Source of the DNA: Streptomyces viridiviolaceus
GTDB lineage: Bacteria; Actinomycetota; Actinomycetes; Streptomycetales; Streptomycetaceae
Direction of reading: 5' to 3'
Assembly: GCF_014650995.1 (NCBI RefSeq)
Contig: NZ_BMWA01000021.1
Coordinates: 1 to 64,000, forward strand
DNA: 64,000 nt
The translations under genes and the position numbers were made by a program. The notes beneath the pieces are model-generated. The model saw only the letters and a list, made by a program, of their open reading frames with translations, did not search any database and was not told the DNA's origin. Positions 27,220 to 35,869 of this stretch are shown in pieces (the first letter of the stretch is position 1; every line of letters starts with the position of its first letter).

Positions 27220-27870
27220 ATGGCCACCCTGCTTCACATTGATTCCTCCGCCCTCCCGTTCGGCTCCACCTCTCGTGACGTCACCCAGGCCTTCAAGGAG
27301 AACTGGCTCGCCCAGCACCCGGAGGGCACGGTCGTCTACCGCGACCTGGGCGCCCAGCCGGTGCCGCACCTGGACGCCGCGGGCATCTCCGCCGGTTTCT
27401 CGGACCCGGCCACCCACAACGACGAGCAGAAGGCCGCCATGGCCCTGCGCGACGAGCTCGCCACCGAGCTGGAGAACGCGGACGTCATCCTGATCGGCGC
27501 CCCGATGTACAACCTGACGATCCCGTCGACCCTGAAGGCGTGGCTGGACCAGGTCGTCATCATGGGCCGCACCGCCGGTGAGAACAGCACCCTCGCCGGC
27601 AAGCCGGCCGTGGTCGTCGCCTCCCGCGGTGGCGCCTACGGCCCGGGCACCCCCCGTGAGGGCGCGGACTTCGCCGCGACGTTCCTGGAGAAGGCCCTCA
27701 CCGACTTCTTCCAGCTCGAAGTGCACGTCATCATCCCGGAACTGACCCTCGCCAAGGTCAACCCGGCGATGGCCGAGCTGATCCCGCTGTCCGAGGCCTC
27801 CCGCGAGCAGGCCCTCGCCCAGGCGGCCGGGAAGGCGAAGGAGCTGGCGGCCCGCGTGGCCGGTGCCTGA
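27220..27870 (+). CDS. azoR: FMN-dependent NADH-azoreductase/quinone reductase
   Basis: 216-residue flavodoxin-fold oxidoreductase of the AzoR/AcpD family. FMN-binding regions are LLHIDSSALPFGSTSR at the start, GAPMYNLTIPSTLKAWLDQV near residue 90 and ASRGGAYGPG near 140. It reduces quinones and azo dyes by two electrons in the cytoplasm. TTAGGAG precedes the ATG. The divergent HxlR regulator probably derepresses it on quinone or electrophile stress. Confidence 0.9.
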   Translation: MATLLHIDSSALPFGSTSRDVTQAFKENWLAQHPEGTVVYRDLGAQPVPHLDAAGISAGFSDPATHNDEQKAAMALRDELATELENADVILIGAPMYNLTIPSTLKAWLDQVVIMGRTAGENSTLAGKPAVVVASRGGAYGPGTPREGADFAATFLEKALTDFFQLEVHVIIPELTLAKVNPAMAELIPLSEASREQALAQAAGKAKELAARVAGA

Positions 27871-27884
27871 TTCCAGCACGCCCT

Positions 27885-28010
27885 TGAAGTGCCGGCCGGT
27901 CACCTGCGAGCGCCCGGTGCCGTCGCCGCGGTCCTGACGGGTGCAGCAGCCGCTGCGTAGCGTCAGGACCTCCTCCGGCCGCATCCCGGACAGGTAGGCG
28001 AAGCAGACAG
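27885..28010 (-). pseudogene. tyrosine integrase fragment
   Basis: The minus strand encodes CFAYLSGMRPEEVLTLRSGC followed by GRSQVTGRHFKGV. This is the first catalytic-arginine segment of Streptomyces phage-type tyrosine recombinases (YLSGMRPGEVLxLR). About 40 codons remain, joined on the upstream side to terminase sequence. Confidence 0.6.
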
Positions 28011-28019
28011 GGCGGCGGT

Positions 28020-28640
28020 GGACAGGTGCAGCATCAGGCTGTCGACCTGTCCCGGCTGCGGCGGGTTCACGATGGCGCCCTGGTTGGCCTCCGGGATCAG
28101 GCCGCAGATCAGCACGCATGAGGAGTCTATGCCTCCCGGCGAGTCCGGGTCGGCGGGCTGCCACGTCGCCCACTCCCGCTTGAGGTCGGTGAACAGGCCG
28201 CGGAAGCGCACCTTGTCCTGCACCATCCGCTGGGCAAACTGCTCCGCGCGGAGCAGTTTGCCTTGCCTGGCGCGCCCCGGCTGGATGGCGGGCATCAGCA
28301 CGCCGTCGGGAATCATCCCTTCAGGCTGGAGGGTCTCCCAGGACGTGCTGATTGCCAGCACGCACATGTCTCGGCCGAAGTTCCACTCGACGTAGATGAT
28401 CGCCGCGTTCGTCTCGTAGGCGAGCAGGGCCGTCACGGTGGACCACTCTGCAGACGGCATCGGCCCCGACGTGTCGTGGGTGACCCACACGCGGCCGTTG
28501 TCGCCGAGGAAGCCGCCCAGGACGCCGGCGACGTCCCGGCCGCCGCCCGAGGGGTCGATGGAGACGGCGATCTTCTGCGGCTCGACCTGGGTGCTCGTGT
28601 CGGATGAGGCGCAGTAGCTCCTCCGACACGAGCGCGCCCT
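28020..28640 (-). pseudogene. phage terminase large-subunit nuclease-domain fragment
   Basis: The frame shows KIAVSIDPSGGGRDVAGVL (first metal-binding Asp of the RNase-H-like nuclease), VWVTHDTSGPMPSAEW, YVEWNFGRDMCV and RAEQFAQRMVQDKVRF, in the order of phage terminase large subunits. The ATPase domain is missing. Its 5' part has a frame change near 28610. Joined in frame to an MFS fragment upstream and to integrase sequence downstream. Confidence 0.65.
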
Positions 28641-28709
28641 CAGCGGGCTGGGGGTCGCCCCGGGGAGAAGCCCGAGATGGGGAATCCGGAGGCCCGGTTG
28701 GGCAGCCGG

Positions 28710-29112
28710 CTCGAGCACGTATGTGGCACCGGCGCTGTACTCGCCGGCCATGCCCATGCCGATCAGCAGACGGGCAGTGAACAGGCTGGTGTAGTCCCAG
28801 GCGAACGTGCCGACCGAGTACAGCAGGATGCTGACGACCATGGCGCTCTTGCGGCCGAAGCGGTCACCGAGCGCGCCGAGGACGGCGCCGCCGAGCCGGC
28901 GGGTGATGAAGGCACCGGAGACCAGACTCGGGGATTCGACGGCGGACAGGCCGAAGTCGTCGGCGATCTCGGTCAGTACGAGGGTGATCAGGACGAAGTC
29001 GAAGCCGTCAAGGAGGTAGCCGATCCAGGCGGCGAGGAACGACTTCCACTTCTCCCGGCCGACCTCGCGGTACCAGGCGGGGACGGTGGCGTGGTGCGCG
29101 CAGATGACATGT
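28710..29112 (-). pseudogene. sialate-type MFS transporter, only the first ~130 codons
   Basis: The minus strand encodes VPAWYREVGREKWKSFLAAW, GYLLDGFDFVLITLVLTEIA, LGDRFGRKSAMVVS and ARLLIGMGMAGEYSAGATY. These are the opening helices and the GDRFGRK motif A of NanT-like sialic acid/proton symporters. After VLE the sequence becomes unrelated and then phage terminase. No good start codon is visible in frame. It lies just downstream of the NanA/DapA-type lyase, the partner expected in sialic acid use, so transport here is probably lost. Confidence 0.72.
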
Positions 29113-29177
29113 GGGATCCAGTGCGGTGAGAAGACGCGCGGCGGGGCCGGGGACCGGGCGGACGGGCCCGGCCGGGG

Positions 29178-30107
29178 TCACAGGAGTCCGGCCTCGGCCA
29201 GATGGGTGCGGACCCGGGCCACGGCCGCCGCGCCGAGCGGTACCTGGGGCGCGGCGGTGGCGGCGCAGTCGATGAGGCCGCGCAGGTGAACCGCGGCCTT
29301 GAAGGCGCCGAGCGCCGAGGAACTGGGCCCCATCACGGCCGGGTCGCCCACCTCGGTGAGGGCGTACAGGGCGGCCAGCCGGTCCTGTTCGGCCCGGGCG
29401 GCGGCCCAGTCCCCGGCGCGCGCGGCCTCGTAGAGCCGTACGTAACCGTGGGCGTCGACGTTGCCGAGTCCGGGCACGACGCCGTCGGCGCCCGCCAGCA
29501 GCGCGCAGTCGACGGTGAGCTCGGAGCCGGTGAGCACCGAGAAGTCCGGTGTGCCGCGGCGCAGTTCCACCAGCAGCCGGCGCAGCGAGCCCTCGTCGCC
29601 GCTGGAGTCCTTGAGCCCGGTGAGGGTGCCGTCGGCGGCGAGGTCGAGCACCAGGCCACGGGGCAGCTTCGTGTGCACGGCGACCGGGATGTCGTAGGCG
29701 AACAGGGGCAGGTCGGCACCGGAGCGGACACGACGGAAGTGGTCGGCGATCTCGACGGGGTGCGTGCGGGTGTAGAAGGGGGCCGTGGCCACGAGTGCGT
29801 CGGCGCCGGCCCGGACGGCGTCGGCCGCCCGGTCCAGTACGCGGGCCGTGGTGGTGTCGATGACACCGGCCAGCACGGGGACGCGGCCTCCCGCGGTGTC
29901 CACGGCCGCCTCGAGCGCGGTGCGCCGTTGGGCGTCCGTGAGGTAGGCGGTCTCGCCGCTCGACCCCAGCAGGAAGAGGCCGTGCACGCCGGCCTCGATC
30001 AGATGGGCCGTGAGCCGCCGCACCGAGGGCACGTCCACCTCCCCCGACGGGGTGAGGGGGGTGATGACCGGGGGGACGACGCCTCGCAGAGGCGTGGGGA
30101 AGCTCAT
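29178..30107 (-). CDS. dihydrodipicolinate synthase/N-acetylneuraminate lyase family aldolase
   Basis: 309-residue class I aldolase of the DapA/NanA family. Schiff-base Lys166 is in GLKDSSGD, catalytic Tyr138 in FAYDIP, and the carboxylate loop GSSGETAYL is at 48-56. Length is normal. The neighbours are a NanT-like transporter fragment and a divergent GntR/FadR regulator. They point to N-acetylneuraminate lyase or another 2-keto-sugar-acid lyase rather than lysine biosynthesis. Cytoplasmic. Expression probably depends on the regulator whose palindromic operator lies upstream. Confidence 0.83.
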   Translation of the reverse strand: MSFPTPLRGVVPPVITPLTPSGEVDVPSVRRLTAHLIEAGVHGLFLLGSSGETAYLTDAQRRTALEAAVDTAGGRVPVLAGVIDTTTARVLDRAADAVRAGADALVATAPFYTRTHPVEIADHFRRVRSGADLPLFAYDIPVAVHTKLPRGLVLDLAADGTLTGLKDSSGDEGSLRRLLVELRRGTPDFSVLTGSELTVDCALLAGADGVVPGLGNVDAHGYVRLYEAARAGDWAAARAEQDRLAALYALTEVGDPAVMGPSSSALGAFKAAVHLRGLIDCAATAAPQVPLGAAAVARVRTHLAEAGLL

Positions 30108-30180
30108 GCGCTACTCCAGGTCGTGCTGTTCCGACCCTGGGCTGCGGCGGCGGTGTCGCGCCGTTCTCCCAGGTCACTCG

Positions 30181-30202
30181 GGACGTAGGACGTCCTATGT
30201 CC
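30181..30202. promoter_or_regulatory. GntR-type operator, 22-bp palindrome
   Basis: A 22-bp dyad with ten of eleven pairs matching; the core TAGGACGTCCTA is perfect and is flanked by GGAC and GTCC. It lies between the divergent lyase (start 30107) and GntR gene (start 30258). A second GTAGAGCGAGAC stretch follows but is not symmetric. Confidence 0.65.
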
Positions 30203-30257
30203 TGGTAGAGCGAGACATGGCAACGCAGGAATGTCAAGGCTCGAGAGTGGACGGCGC

Positions 30258-30942
30258 ATGCGATCGGTCGCTGCCGACGCCGAGGAGAAGATCAAGGAGC
30301 TGATCGTCGAGCAGGGGCTCGGCCCCGGCGACCCGCTCCCCACCGAGACGGAGCTGATGGAGCGTTTCGGTGTCAGCCGGAACTCCCTGCGCGAGGCGCT
30401 CAAGTCCCTCCAGGCCATGCACATCGTCGAGATCCGGCGCGGCTTCGGGACCTGTGTCGGCACCATGTCGCTCGAGCCGCTGACGGAGGCCGTGGCGTTC
30501 CGCACCGTGGTCGGCCACCGCAAGGGCCGGGGCAGCCTGCTCGAACTCCTTCAGATGCGGCGAGGCGCTGGAGGCGGGGCTCATGCACCGGCTCGCGGGC
30601 CGGCTGCCCGACGAGGACCTCGCCGAGCTCGACGCGCTGGTGACGAGGATGCACACGGAGGTGCACGAGGAGGGCGAGATCGCGGCCCGGACCGACCGGG
30701 GGTTCCACCGCACGCTCCACCGGTCGCTCGGCAACGAGCTGCTCAGCGAACTCCTCGACACGTTCTGGAGCGCCTTCCACCGGGTGCGTGCGCCGGGCCT
30801 GGGGACGGCCGCCGACGGCGAGGAACTGGCCCGCATGCACGCCAGGATCGTGGAGGCCGTCCGCGCGGGTGACGCGGAGGCCGCGGAGGCCGCCGTGCAC
30901 CGGCACTTCGACGACATCCGCGGCCGCCTGTCGCCGCACTGA
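30258..30942 (+). pseudogene. GntR/FadR-type regulator with a one-base insertion
   Basis: The first frame gives a clear GntR winged HTH (ELIVEQGLGPGDPLPTETEL, RFGVSRNSLREALKSLQAMH) up to SLLELLQMR. There an extra C near 30561 shifts the frame. The next frame restores the FadR/FCD ligand domain (EALEAGLMHRLAGRLPDEDL to FDDIRGRL). The span of 685 bases is 3x228+1, as expected for one inserted base. The inactivating change is a real mutation or an assembly error; it is not in a homopolymer. The intact protein would control the divergent lyase. Confidence 0.75.
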
Positions 30943-30991
30943 ACCGACGGGCGACCCGGCGACCCGGCCGCGTGCGGTCCTCGCGGACCGT

Positions 30992-31528
30992 TCAGGCCCA
31001 CAGTTCGCGACTGTCGCAGACCCGCGCCGCCATGTTGCGCTGCATCATGCGCAGCGCGGCGTCCGCGAGGTCGGCGTGGATGTGTGCGACCGCGTCCCGC
31101 GGCACGACCACGTCCAGGTGGCGGATGTGCGCGTCGAGCGCCGAGTAGAGCACGCACTGCTCGGTCACCTGCCCGCACAGCACGAGCCGGTCGATCCCCA
31201 GCTGGTGGACCAGGTACGTCAACGGGGTCTCGTAGAAGATCGAGTGACGGGCCTTCACCACGAAGAGGGACGAGTCGTCGGGCCGCAGCGGATCGACCAG
31301 GTGTGCGTGCGGACCCGACAGGGCCTTGTCGAGGATCTCGCCGTGGTGCGAACGCCACTCACCGAAGTTGTCGTTGACGTAGATCACGGGCACCTCCCGC
31401 TGCCGCGCCCGTCGCAGCAGTCCGGTGAGCACCGGCACCACGGACTCCACCGAAGGAATCAGCAGTTCGGCGTCCTCGTGGTCGTAGGTGTTGATCATGT
31501 CGATGACGATCAGTGCGGTGTTGCCCAT
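30992..31528 (-). CDS. isochorismatase-family cysteine hydrolase
   Basis: 178-residue single-domain hydrolase. The catalytic triad is present: Asp10 (LIVIDMIN), Lys92 (VVKARHS) and Cys125 (GQVTEQCVLYSA), with the cis-peptide region before it. The family includes nicotinamidases, N-carbamoylsarcosine amidases and isochorismatases; nothing here decides between them. It appears monocistronic and divergent from the beta-helix gene. Confidence 0.87.
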   Translation of the reverse strand: MGNTALIVIDMINTYDHEDAELLIPSVESVVPVLTGLLRRARQREVPVIYVNDNFGEWRSHHGEILDKALSGPHAHLVDPLRPDDSSLFVVKARHSIFYETPLTYLVHQLGIDRLVLCGQVTEQCVLYSALDAHIRHLDVVVPRDAVAHIHADLADAALRMMQRNMAARVCDSRELWA

Positions 31529-31660
31529 GCGGCCCAGGTTGCCACCGGGCTGCGGGAAAGCGGCCGACCGGACGGGCCGTCAGGCGGCCGGGGCGAATGA
31601 CACGCCGCCGGATGGCCCATGTGCCCTGCCCGAGAACCCCTCGGACATAGTGTGCAGAAT

Positions 31661-32722
31661 ATGAAGAAATGCCACATCGCGTATCTCGCGTGTACCGCAG
31701 TGATCGTCGGTGCCGGGCTCGGCGCCGCTCCGTCGGCCGCCGCCAACCACTCGACCCACGTGGTCCTGCCCGGCGACTCGATCCAGCAGGCCGTCGACGC
31801 CGCCGAGCCGGGCGACACCGTTCTCGTGACCTCCGGCACCTACTACGAGAGCGTCACGGTGAGCACGCCCGGAATCACCCTGCGCGGCATGGGCCGGACG
31901 ACGGTGATCAAGCCGAGCACGCAGAAGGCCGGCACCAGCTGCGCCGAGGGCGGCAACGGCATCTGCGTGGTGGGCACGCAGGGCAACAAGGTCGAGGACG
32001 TCACCATCTCCTCCCTGACCGTGACCGGCTTCGCCCGGACCGGTGTGTTGTCCGCGGCGACGGACGGGCTGACCGTGCGGAACGTGACGGCGCTGGACAA
32101 CGGGGTCTGGGGCATCGCCCAGGAGCGGTCGGTACGCGGCCTGTTCCAGGGCAACACCGCCCGGGGCAACGGCGACGCGGGCCTGTTCCTCGCCAACACG
32201 ATCACGGCCGAGGAGGGCGCCGCGGACGCCCGGGGCGCCGTCGTCTCGGGCAACCGGCTGGAGGACAACAGGATCGGCCTCACCGTACGGCGGCTGCGGA
32301 ACCTCGACGTCGCGAGCAACCGGATCAGCGGCAACTGCGCCGGCGTGTTCGTCGTCGGCGACGAGAACAAGCCGAAGGCCGGCCACCTGACCGTGCGCGG
32401 CAACCGCATCACGCAGAACAACAAGTCCTGCCCGAAGACCGAGCGGCTGCCCAAGCTCGAGGGCTCCGGCATCGTCCTGACCGGCGCCGAGAAGACGCTG
32501 GTGACGGGCAACGTGATCAGGGACAACGTCGGCTCCTCGCCGATGTCGGGCGGCGTCGTCCTGTTCAAGAGCATGGTGGGTGTCACCAGCGAGCAGAACC
32601 GCATCAGCAACAACGTGCTGAGCGGCAACTCCCCCGCCGACATCGTCAACACGGAGGCCGCGGGGAGCAACACCTTCGCAGGCAACTCCTGCCGGGCCTC
32701 CAAGCCCGCGGGACTGTGCTGA
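31661..32722 (+). CDS. secreted right-handed parallel beta-helix protein
   Basis: 353-residue exported protein. The N-terminus MKKCHIAYLACTAVIVGAGL with an AxA-like site near residue 30 is a Sec signal. The rest is a beta-helix of NosD/pectate-lyase type: the start GDSIQQAVDAAEPGDTVLV and TYYESVTVSTPGITLRG are typical, followed by many N-x-I/L-x-x-N turns. Acidic catalytic residues cannot be assigned, so it may be an enzyme or a binding protein. The ATG at 31661 lacks a clear ribosome site; the next ATG upstream at 31619 is no better. Confidence 0.8.
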   Translation: MKKCHIAYLACTAVIVGAGLGAAPSAAANHSTHVVLPGDSIQQAVDAAEPGDTVLVTSGTYYESVTVSTPGITLRGMGRTTVIKPSTQKAGTSCAEGGNGICVVGTQGNKVEDVTISSLTVTGFARTGVLSAATDGLTVRNVTALDNGVWGIAQERSVRGLFQGNTARGNGDAGLFLANTITAEEGAADARGAVVSGNRLEDNRIGLTVRRLRNLDVASNRISGNCAGVFVVGDENKPKAGHLTVRGNRITQNNKSCPKTERLPKLEGSGIVLTGAEKTLVTGNVIRDNVGSSPMSGGVVLFKSMVGVTSEQNRISNNVLSGNSPADIVNTEAAGSNTFAGNSCRASKPAGLC

Positions 32723-32772
32723 GCGGCCGTCCGTAAGCCCTCCGTGGACCCGAGAAGGAAGGAAAGCGGCAC

Positions 32773-33801
32773 ATGACGACCGCACAGACCGCCCCTCCGC
32801 CGCCCATGCGGCTCAGGGAGCTCGTGTTCGGGGCGGCGTGTGCCGCCGCCCTCCGCGCGGCCGCCCGGCTGGGGGTCGCCGACGCCCTGGGCGAGAGTCC
32901 CATGGCCGTGGAGGACCTCGCCGCCGCCGTGAAGGCCGAGCCCAAGCCGCTGCGCCGGCTGCTGCGGGCCCTGTCCTGCTACGGCGTCTTCACCGAACGG
33001 CGGGACGGGACGTTCGCGCACACCGACATGTCCCGGCTGCTGCGCGAGGACGATCCGCACAGCCTGCGCTACATCGCCCTGTGGTGCACCGAGGCGTGGA
33101 CCTGGGACGCCTGGCCGCTGCTGGACGAGGCGGTGCGCACCGGCCGCAACGTCGTCGAGGACCTGTACGGCAAGGAGTTCTTCACCTACCTCAACGAGGA
33201 CGCCCCCGAGTCGGCCGAGGTCTTCAACCTCGCGATGACGACCTCCAGCAGGCAGTCGGCCCGCGAGGTCGCCGCGCTCCTCGACCTGTCGGGGAGCACG
33301 TCGGTCGCGGACATCGGCGGCGGTCAGGGTCACGTGGTGGCGAGCCTGCTGGACAAGTACCCGTCGATGCACGGCACCCTGCTCGATCTGCCGCGCGTGG
33401 TGGAGAACGCCGACCCGCGCCTGCGCGAGGGAGGCGACCTCGCGGACCGGGTGCGCATCGTGCCGGGTGACTGCCGTGCGGAGATCCCGGTCCAGGCCGA
33501 TGTGTACATCGTCAAGAACATCCTGGAGTGGGACGACGAGAGCACCGCGCGGACGCTGCGCAACGTCATCGAGGCCGGCGGCCCCGGGGCGCGGGTCGTG
33601 GTCATCGAGAACCTCGTCGACGACACGCCGTCGATGCGGTTCAGCACCGCGATGGACCTGCTGCTGCTCCTCAACGTCGGCGGGGCGAAGCACACCACCG
33701 AGAGCATGATCGCCCGGCTGACCGACGCGGGACTCGTCATCGAAGACATCCGCCCCGTCAACCCCTACCTGCACGCGTTCGACTGCACCGTGCCCAAGTG
33801 A
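32773..33801 (+). CDS. SAM-dependent O-methyltransferase, polyketide-tailoring type
   Basis: 342-residue methyltransferase_2 family protein. N-terminal dimerisation winged helix (LRAAARLGVADALGESPMAV), SAM loop VADIGGGQGHV at about 178-188, acidic LLDLPRVVENA, and the catalytic-region VKNILEWDDE. Such enzymes methylate aromatic polyketide hydroxyls. AGAAGGAAGG precedes the start. It converges with the whiE-like ACP-cupin-SchA genes and is plausibly their tailoring enzyme. The His of the usual KxxxHxW motif is replaced: ILEWD has Glu where His is expected, so the catalytic mechanism is uncertain. Confidence 0.83.
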   Translation: MTTAQTAPPPPMRLRELVFGAACAAALRAAARLGVADALGESPMAVEDLAAAVKAEPKPLRRLLRALSCYGVFTERRDGTFAHTDMSRLLREDDPHSLRYIALWCTEAWTWDAWPLLDEAVRTGRNVVEDLYGKEFFTYLNEDAPESAEVFNLAMTTSSRQSAREVAALLDLSGSTSVADIGGGQGHVVASLLDKYPSMHGTLLDLPRVVENADPRLREGGDLADRVRIVPGDCRAEIPVQADVYIVKNILEWDDESTARTLRNVIEAGGPGARVVVIENLVDDTPSMRFSTAMDLLLLLNVGGAKHTTESMIARLTDAGLVIEDIRPVNPYLHAFDCTVPK

Positions 33802-33828
33802 TCACTCCGGCGCGCGCCGACCGCACCC

Positions 33829-33867
33829 GGGCCGCCGGCCCCGCGACGTTCGCGGGGCCGGCGGCCC
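33829..33867. terminator. 17-bp perfect hairpin with T-rich end
   Basis: Left arm 33829-33845, five-base loop, right arm 33851-33867, perfect pairing, followed by GTTTCTCC. Placed just after the O-methyltransferase stop: a strong intrinsic terminator. Confidence 0.85.
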
Positions 33868-33881
33868 GTTTCTCCCAGGGA

Positions 33882-33915
33882 CCGACCGCGGTGACGTAGG
33901 CGTCACCGCGGTCGG
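33882..33915. terminator. 14-bp perfect hairpin, reverse-facing partner
   Basis: CCGACCGCGGTGAC at 33882-33895 pairs with 33902-33915. It lies six bases from the ACP stop on the minus strand, so it probably ends the ACP-cupin-SchA transcript. Confidence 0.75.
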
Positions 33916-33920
33916 CCGTG

Positions 33921-34178
33921 TCAGGCCCCCGCCATCAGGGCGCCGTTGGCGAGATCGAGGAACTGCCGGGGGGACCTGCACCGCTCGGCGTCGGCCGGCA
34001 TCGGCGTCCCGTAGCGGTTCTCCAGCTCCCCCACCACACCGAGCAGTCCGAGCGAGTCGATGCCGAAGGTGGCGAACTCGGCCTCGCCGCGCCGGCGGAG
34101 CTGCTCCGGGGAAACGGTGACTCCGGCAGTCTTCTTCATCAGCTCGGCGAGCTCTTCCACGGTGATGCGGTCGTTCAT
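33921..34178 (-). CDS. acyl carrier protein, type II PKS (whiE ORF V-like)
   Basis: 85-residue ACP. The phosphopantetheine attachment is Ser42 in FGIDSLGLLG. The flanking pattern (EELAELMKKTAGVTVSPEQL, then ELENRYGTPMP) is that of spore-pigment ACPs. AGGAGAGG precedes ATG 34178. It follows the cupin gene by 31 bases, the place where ketosynthase alpha and beta genes stand in whiE clusters. No ketosynthase is encoded in the window, so the ACP must work with enzymes from elsewhere or be stranded. Confidence 0.88.
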   Translation of the reverse strand: MNDRITVEELAELMKKTAGVTVSPEQLRRRGEAEFATFGIDSLGLLGVVGELENRYGTPMPADAERCRSPRQFLDLANGALMAGA

Positions 34179-34209
34179 GCGTACCTCTCCTTTGCTCTGC
34201 GGTGCCCCG

Positions 34210-34647
34210 TCAGGAGGCACCGGCCGCGAGGCGGGCTTCCTGTGCGGCGGCCGGGGCGTTGTCGCTCTCCTCGGTGTCGACGTGGCCGAGCGGCGGGCTG
34301 GGGGCCAGCGGGCCGAGGTGGAAGACGATGCGGGCCTCCACGTTGCCCACATTGCGGAAGCGGTGCCGCACATGAGCGGGGATCATCAGGCCCTGCTCGG
34401 GCTGCAGCGGGTGGGGCTCACCGTCCAGATCCACCTCCAGCTGCCCGCAGACGACGTACACGAACTCCTCGGAGTAGGGGTGGTAGTGCTCGGCGATGCG
34501 GTCCCCCGGCTCCACGATGGCCACGCCCATGAAACCGCTGGTGGAGCCGACCGTGCTGGGCGTGAGCATGGCGCGCAGATCACCGCCGCGCCGGGTGTTG
34601 GGCGCGATCTCGCAGAGATCCACGATTCTGGGACGGGGCTGGGTCAC
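34210..34647 (-). CDS. cupin, whiE ORF II-like polyketide protein
   Basis: 145-residue single-domain cupin. Metal ligands are His54, His56, Glu60/61 (EHYHPYSEEFVYV) and His95 (PAHVRHRF). The start region RIVDLCEIAPNTRRGGDLR matches the cupin encoded second in Streptomyces spore-pigment clusters, which is thought to help folding or cyclisation of the polyketide chain. GTG start at 34647 with GGAG before it. Downstream of the SchA/CurD gene and upstream of the ACP. Confidence 0.87.
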   Translation of the reverse strand: MTQPRPRIVDLCEIAPNTRRGGDLRAMLTPSTVGSTSGFMGVAIVEPGDRIAEHYHPYSEEFVYVVCGQLEVDLDGEPHPLQPEQGLMIPAHVRHRFRNVGNVEARIVFHLGPLAPSPPLGHVDTEESDNAPAAAQEARLAAGAS

Positions 34648-34720
34648 GAGGGTGCTCCGATCGTGTGCTGTGTCGGCATGGGAGGGGGAGGTCGCAGGAC
34701 GCCACGCGCCGGACGGGCCG

Positions 34721-35869
34721 TCAGGCGTCGGGCGCGCGGCGGTCGATGACGAGGTCCATACGGGCGTGATCGAGCAGGCGCGCCAGCTCGCCGTCCCGCC
34801 GCGCCGCGGCGTCGGCGCCGCCGGCCGGGAGCGTCGTGAGCTCGGCCGCCCGGGCGGCGTCGGGGAGCCCGAGGGCCGGCGCGAGGTCGGCGGCGTCGAG
34901 TCCGCCGCGTACGTCGATCAGCCGCACCACGACGTCGTCGCGCTGGAAGATGGTGCTGCACAGGACCGGGTTGCGCGGGTCGTCCGCCGCCGCCTCGTCC
35001 TGCTGGGCGAGCAGCCGGGCCAGCCGCATGCCGCAGCCCGGCCGGGCCGGGTAGTACAGCGCGTGCCGCTCCGCGTCCGGCTCCTCCTGCCCGGCCGTCA
35101 CATGGTGGACGGCGGGCAGCGCCGCCCGTGTGTAGAAGACCCGGGCGGACTCGGGGTCGCCGAGGTCCCGGTGCTGCTCCAGATACGGGTTGATGGCCTC
35201 CTCGACCGCCCGGACCTCGGGCTGCCGGGCGACGTGGTGCAGCGCCGCGAGGAGGTCGCCGCGCACCTCGATGGCCCGTACCACCCGGTTGCCGTGCATG
35301 AAGAGCGAGGTGCGGCACAGCCGGGTGGTGTCGTCGACCTGCGGCTCGGGTGAGGCGTAGTCGGCGAGGATCTCGGCGACGGCCGCCTCGCTGCCCGGCT
35401 TGACCGTGAAGGTCAGTGCGTGGCGGATCACGCCGTCACCGATGCGGGGGGACGCCTGGAGTCCGCCCTTGCCGGTCTGGTTCGTCTCCTGGCCGCTGGT
35501 CTCGCGGACGACGTGGAAGCGCAGCGAGCGGGTGTCCCGGACGCAGCTGTGCAGCGGCTTCACCATCCGCACGTGCTCCTCGCTGCTCACCCAGTCGAGG
35601 AACGGCGGCGCGCTCTCCCACTCGCTCGTGATGAGCCACTGGGAGGGGTTCTCGATGGACTGGCACAGCTGTTCGCTGATGTGCCCGGGGACGGATTCGA
35701 CGTGGCTGCGCAGTTGCTCGTACGTCTCGAGGAACTGCTGCTGGGCTCCGTCGTACACGTCCACCAGCAGGACGACCCGGAGCCTGGAGCCGTCGAACAC
35801 GGACTGGGAGACACGGTGCGACGCCTGGCGCGTCAGCGGTTCTGAAGCAGGGGTGGACGTAGTGGTCAT
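34721..35869 (-). CDS. SchA/CurD-like protein, whiE ORF I-like
   Basis: 382-residue protein of the SchA/CurD family, the first gene of whiE-type spore-pigment clusters. Two related ABM-like alpha/beta halves are visible. One has VVLLVDVYDGAQQQFLETYEQ and HISEQLCQSIENPSQWLITS near the start. The central and C-terminal domain has HALTFTVKPGSEAAVAEILA, SLFMHGNRVVRAIEVRGD and ARPGCGMRLARLL. The role in pigment formation is not settled. Start ATG 35869 has AAGGAG upstream. It leads a three-gene unit with the cupin and ACP. Confidence 0.86.
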   Translation of the reverse strand: MTTTSTPASEPLTRQASHRVSQSVFDGSRLRVVLLVDVYDGAQQQFLETYEQLRSHVESVPGHISEQLCQSIENPSQWLITSEWESAPPFLDWVSSEEHVRMVKPLHSCVRDTRSLRFHVVRETSGQETNQTGKGGLQASPRIGDGVIRHALTFTVKPGSEAAVAEILADYASPEPQVDDTTRLCRTSLFMHGNRVVRAIEVRGDLLAALHHVARQPEVRAVEEAINPYLEQHRDLGDPESARVFYTRAALPAVHHVTAGQEEPDAERHALYYPARPGCGMRLARLLAQQDEAAADDPRNPVLCSTIFQRDDVVVRLIDVRGGLDAADLAPALGLPDAARAAELTTLPAGGADAAARRDGELARLLDHARMDLVIDRRAPDA

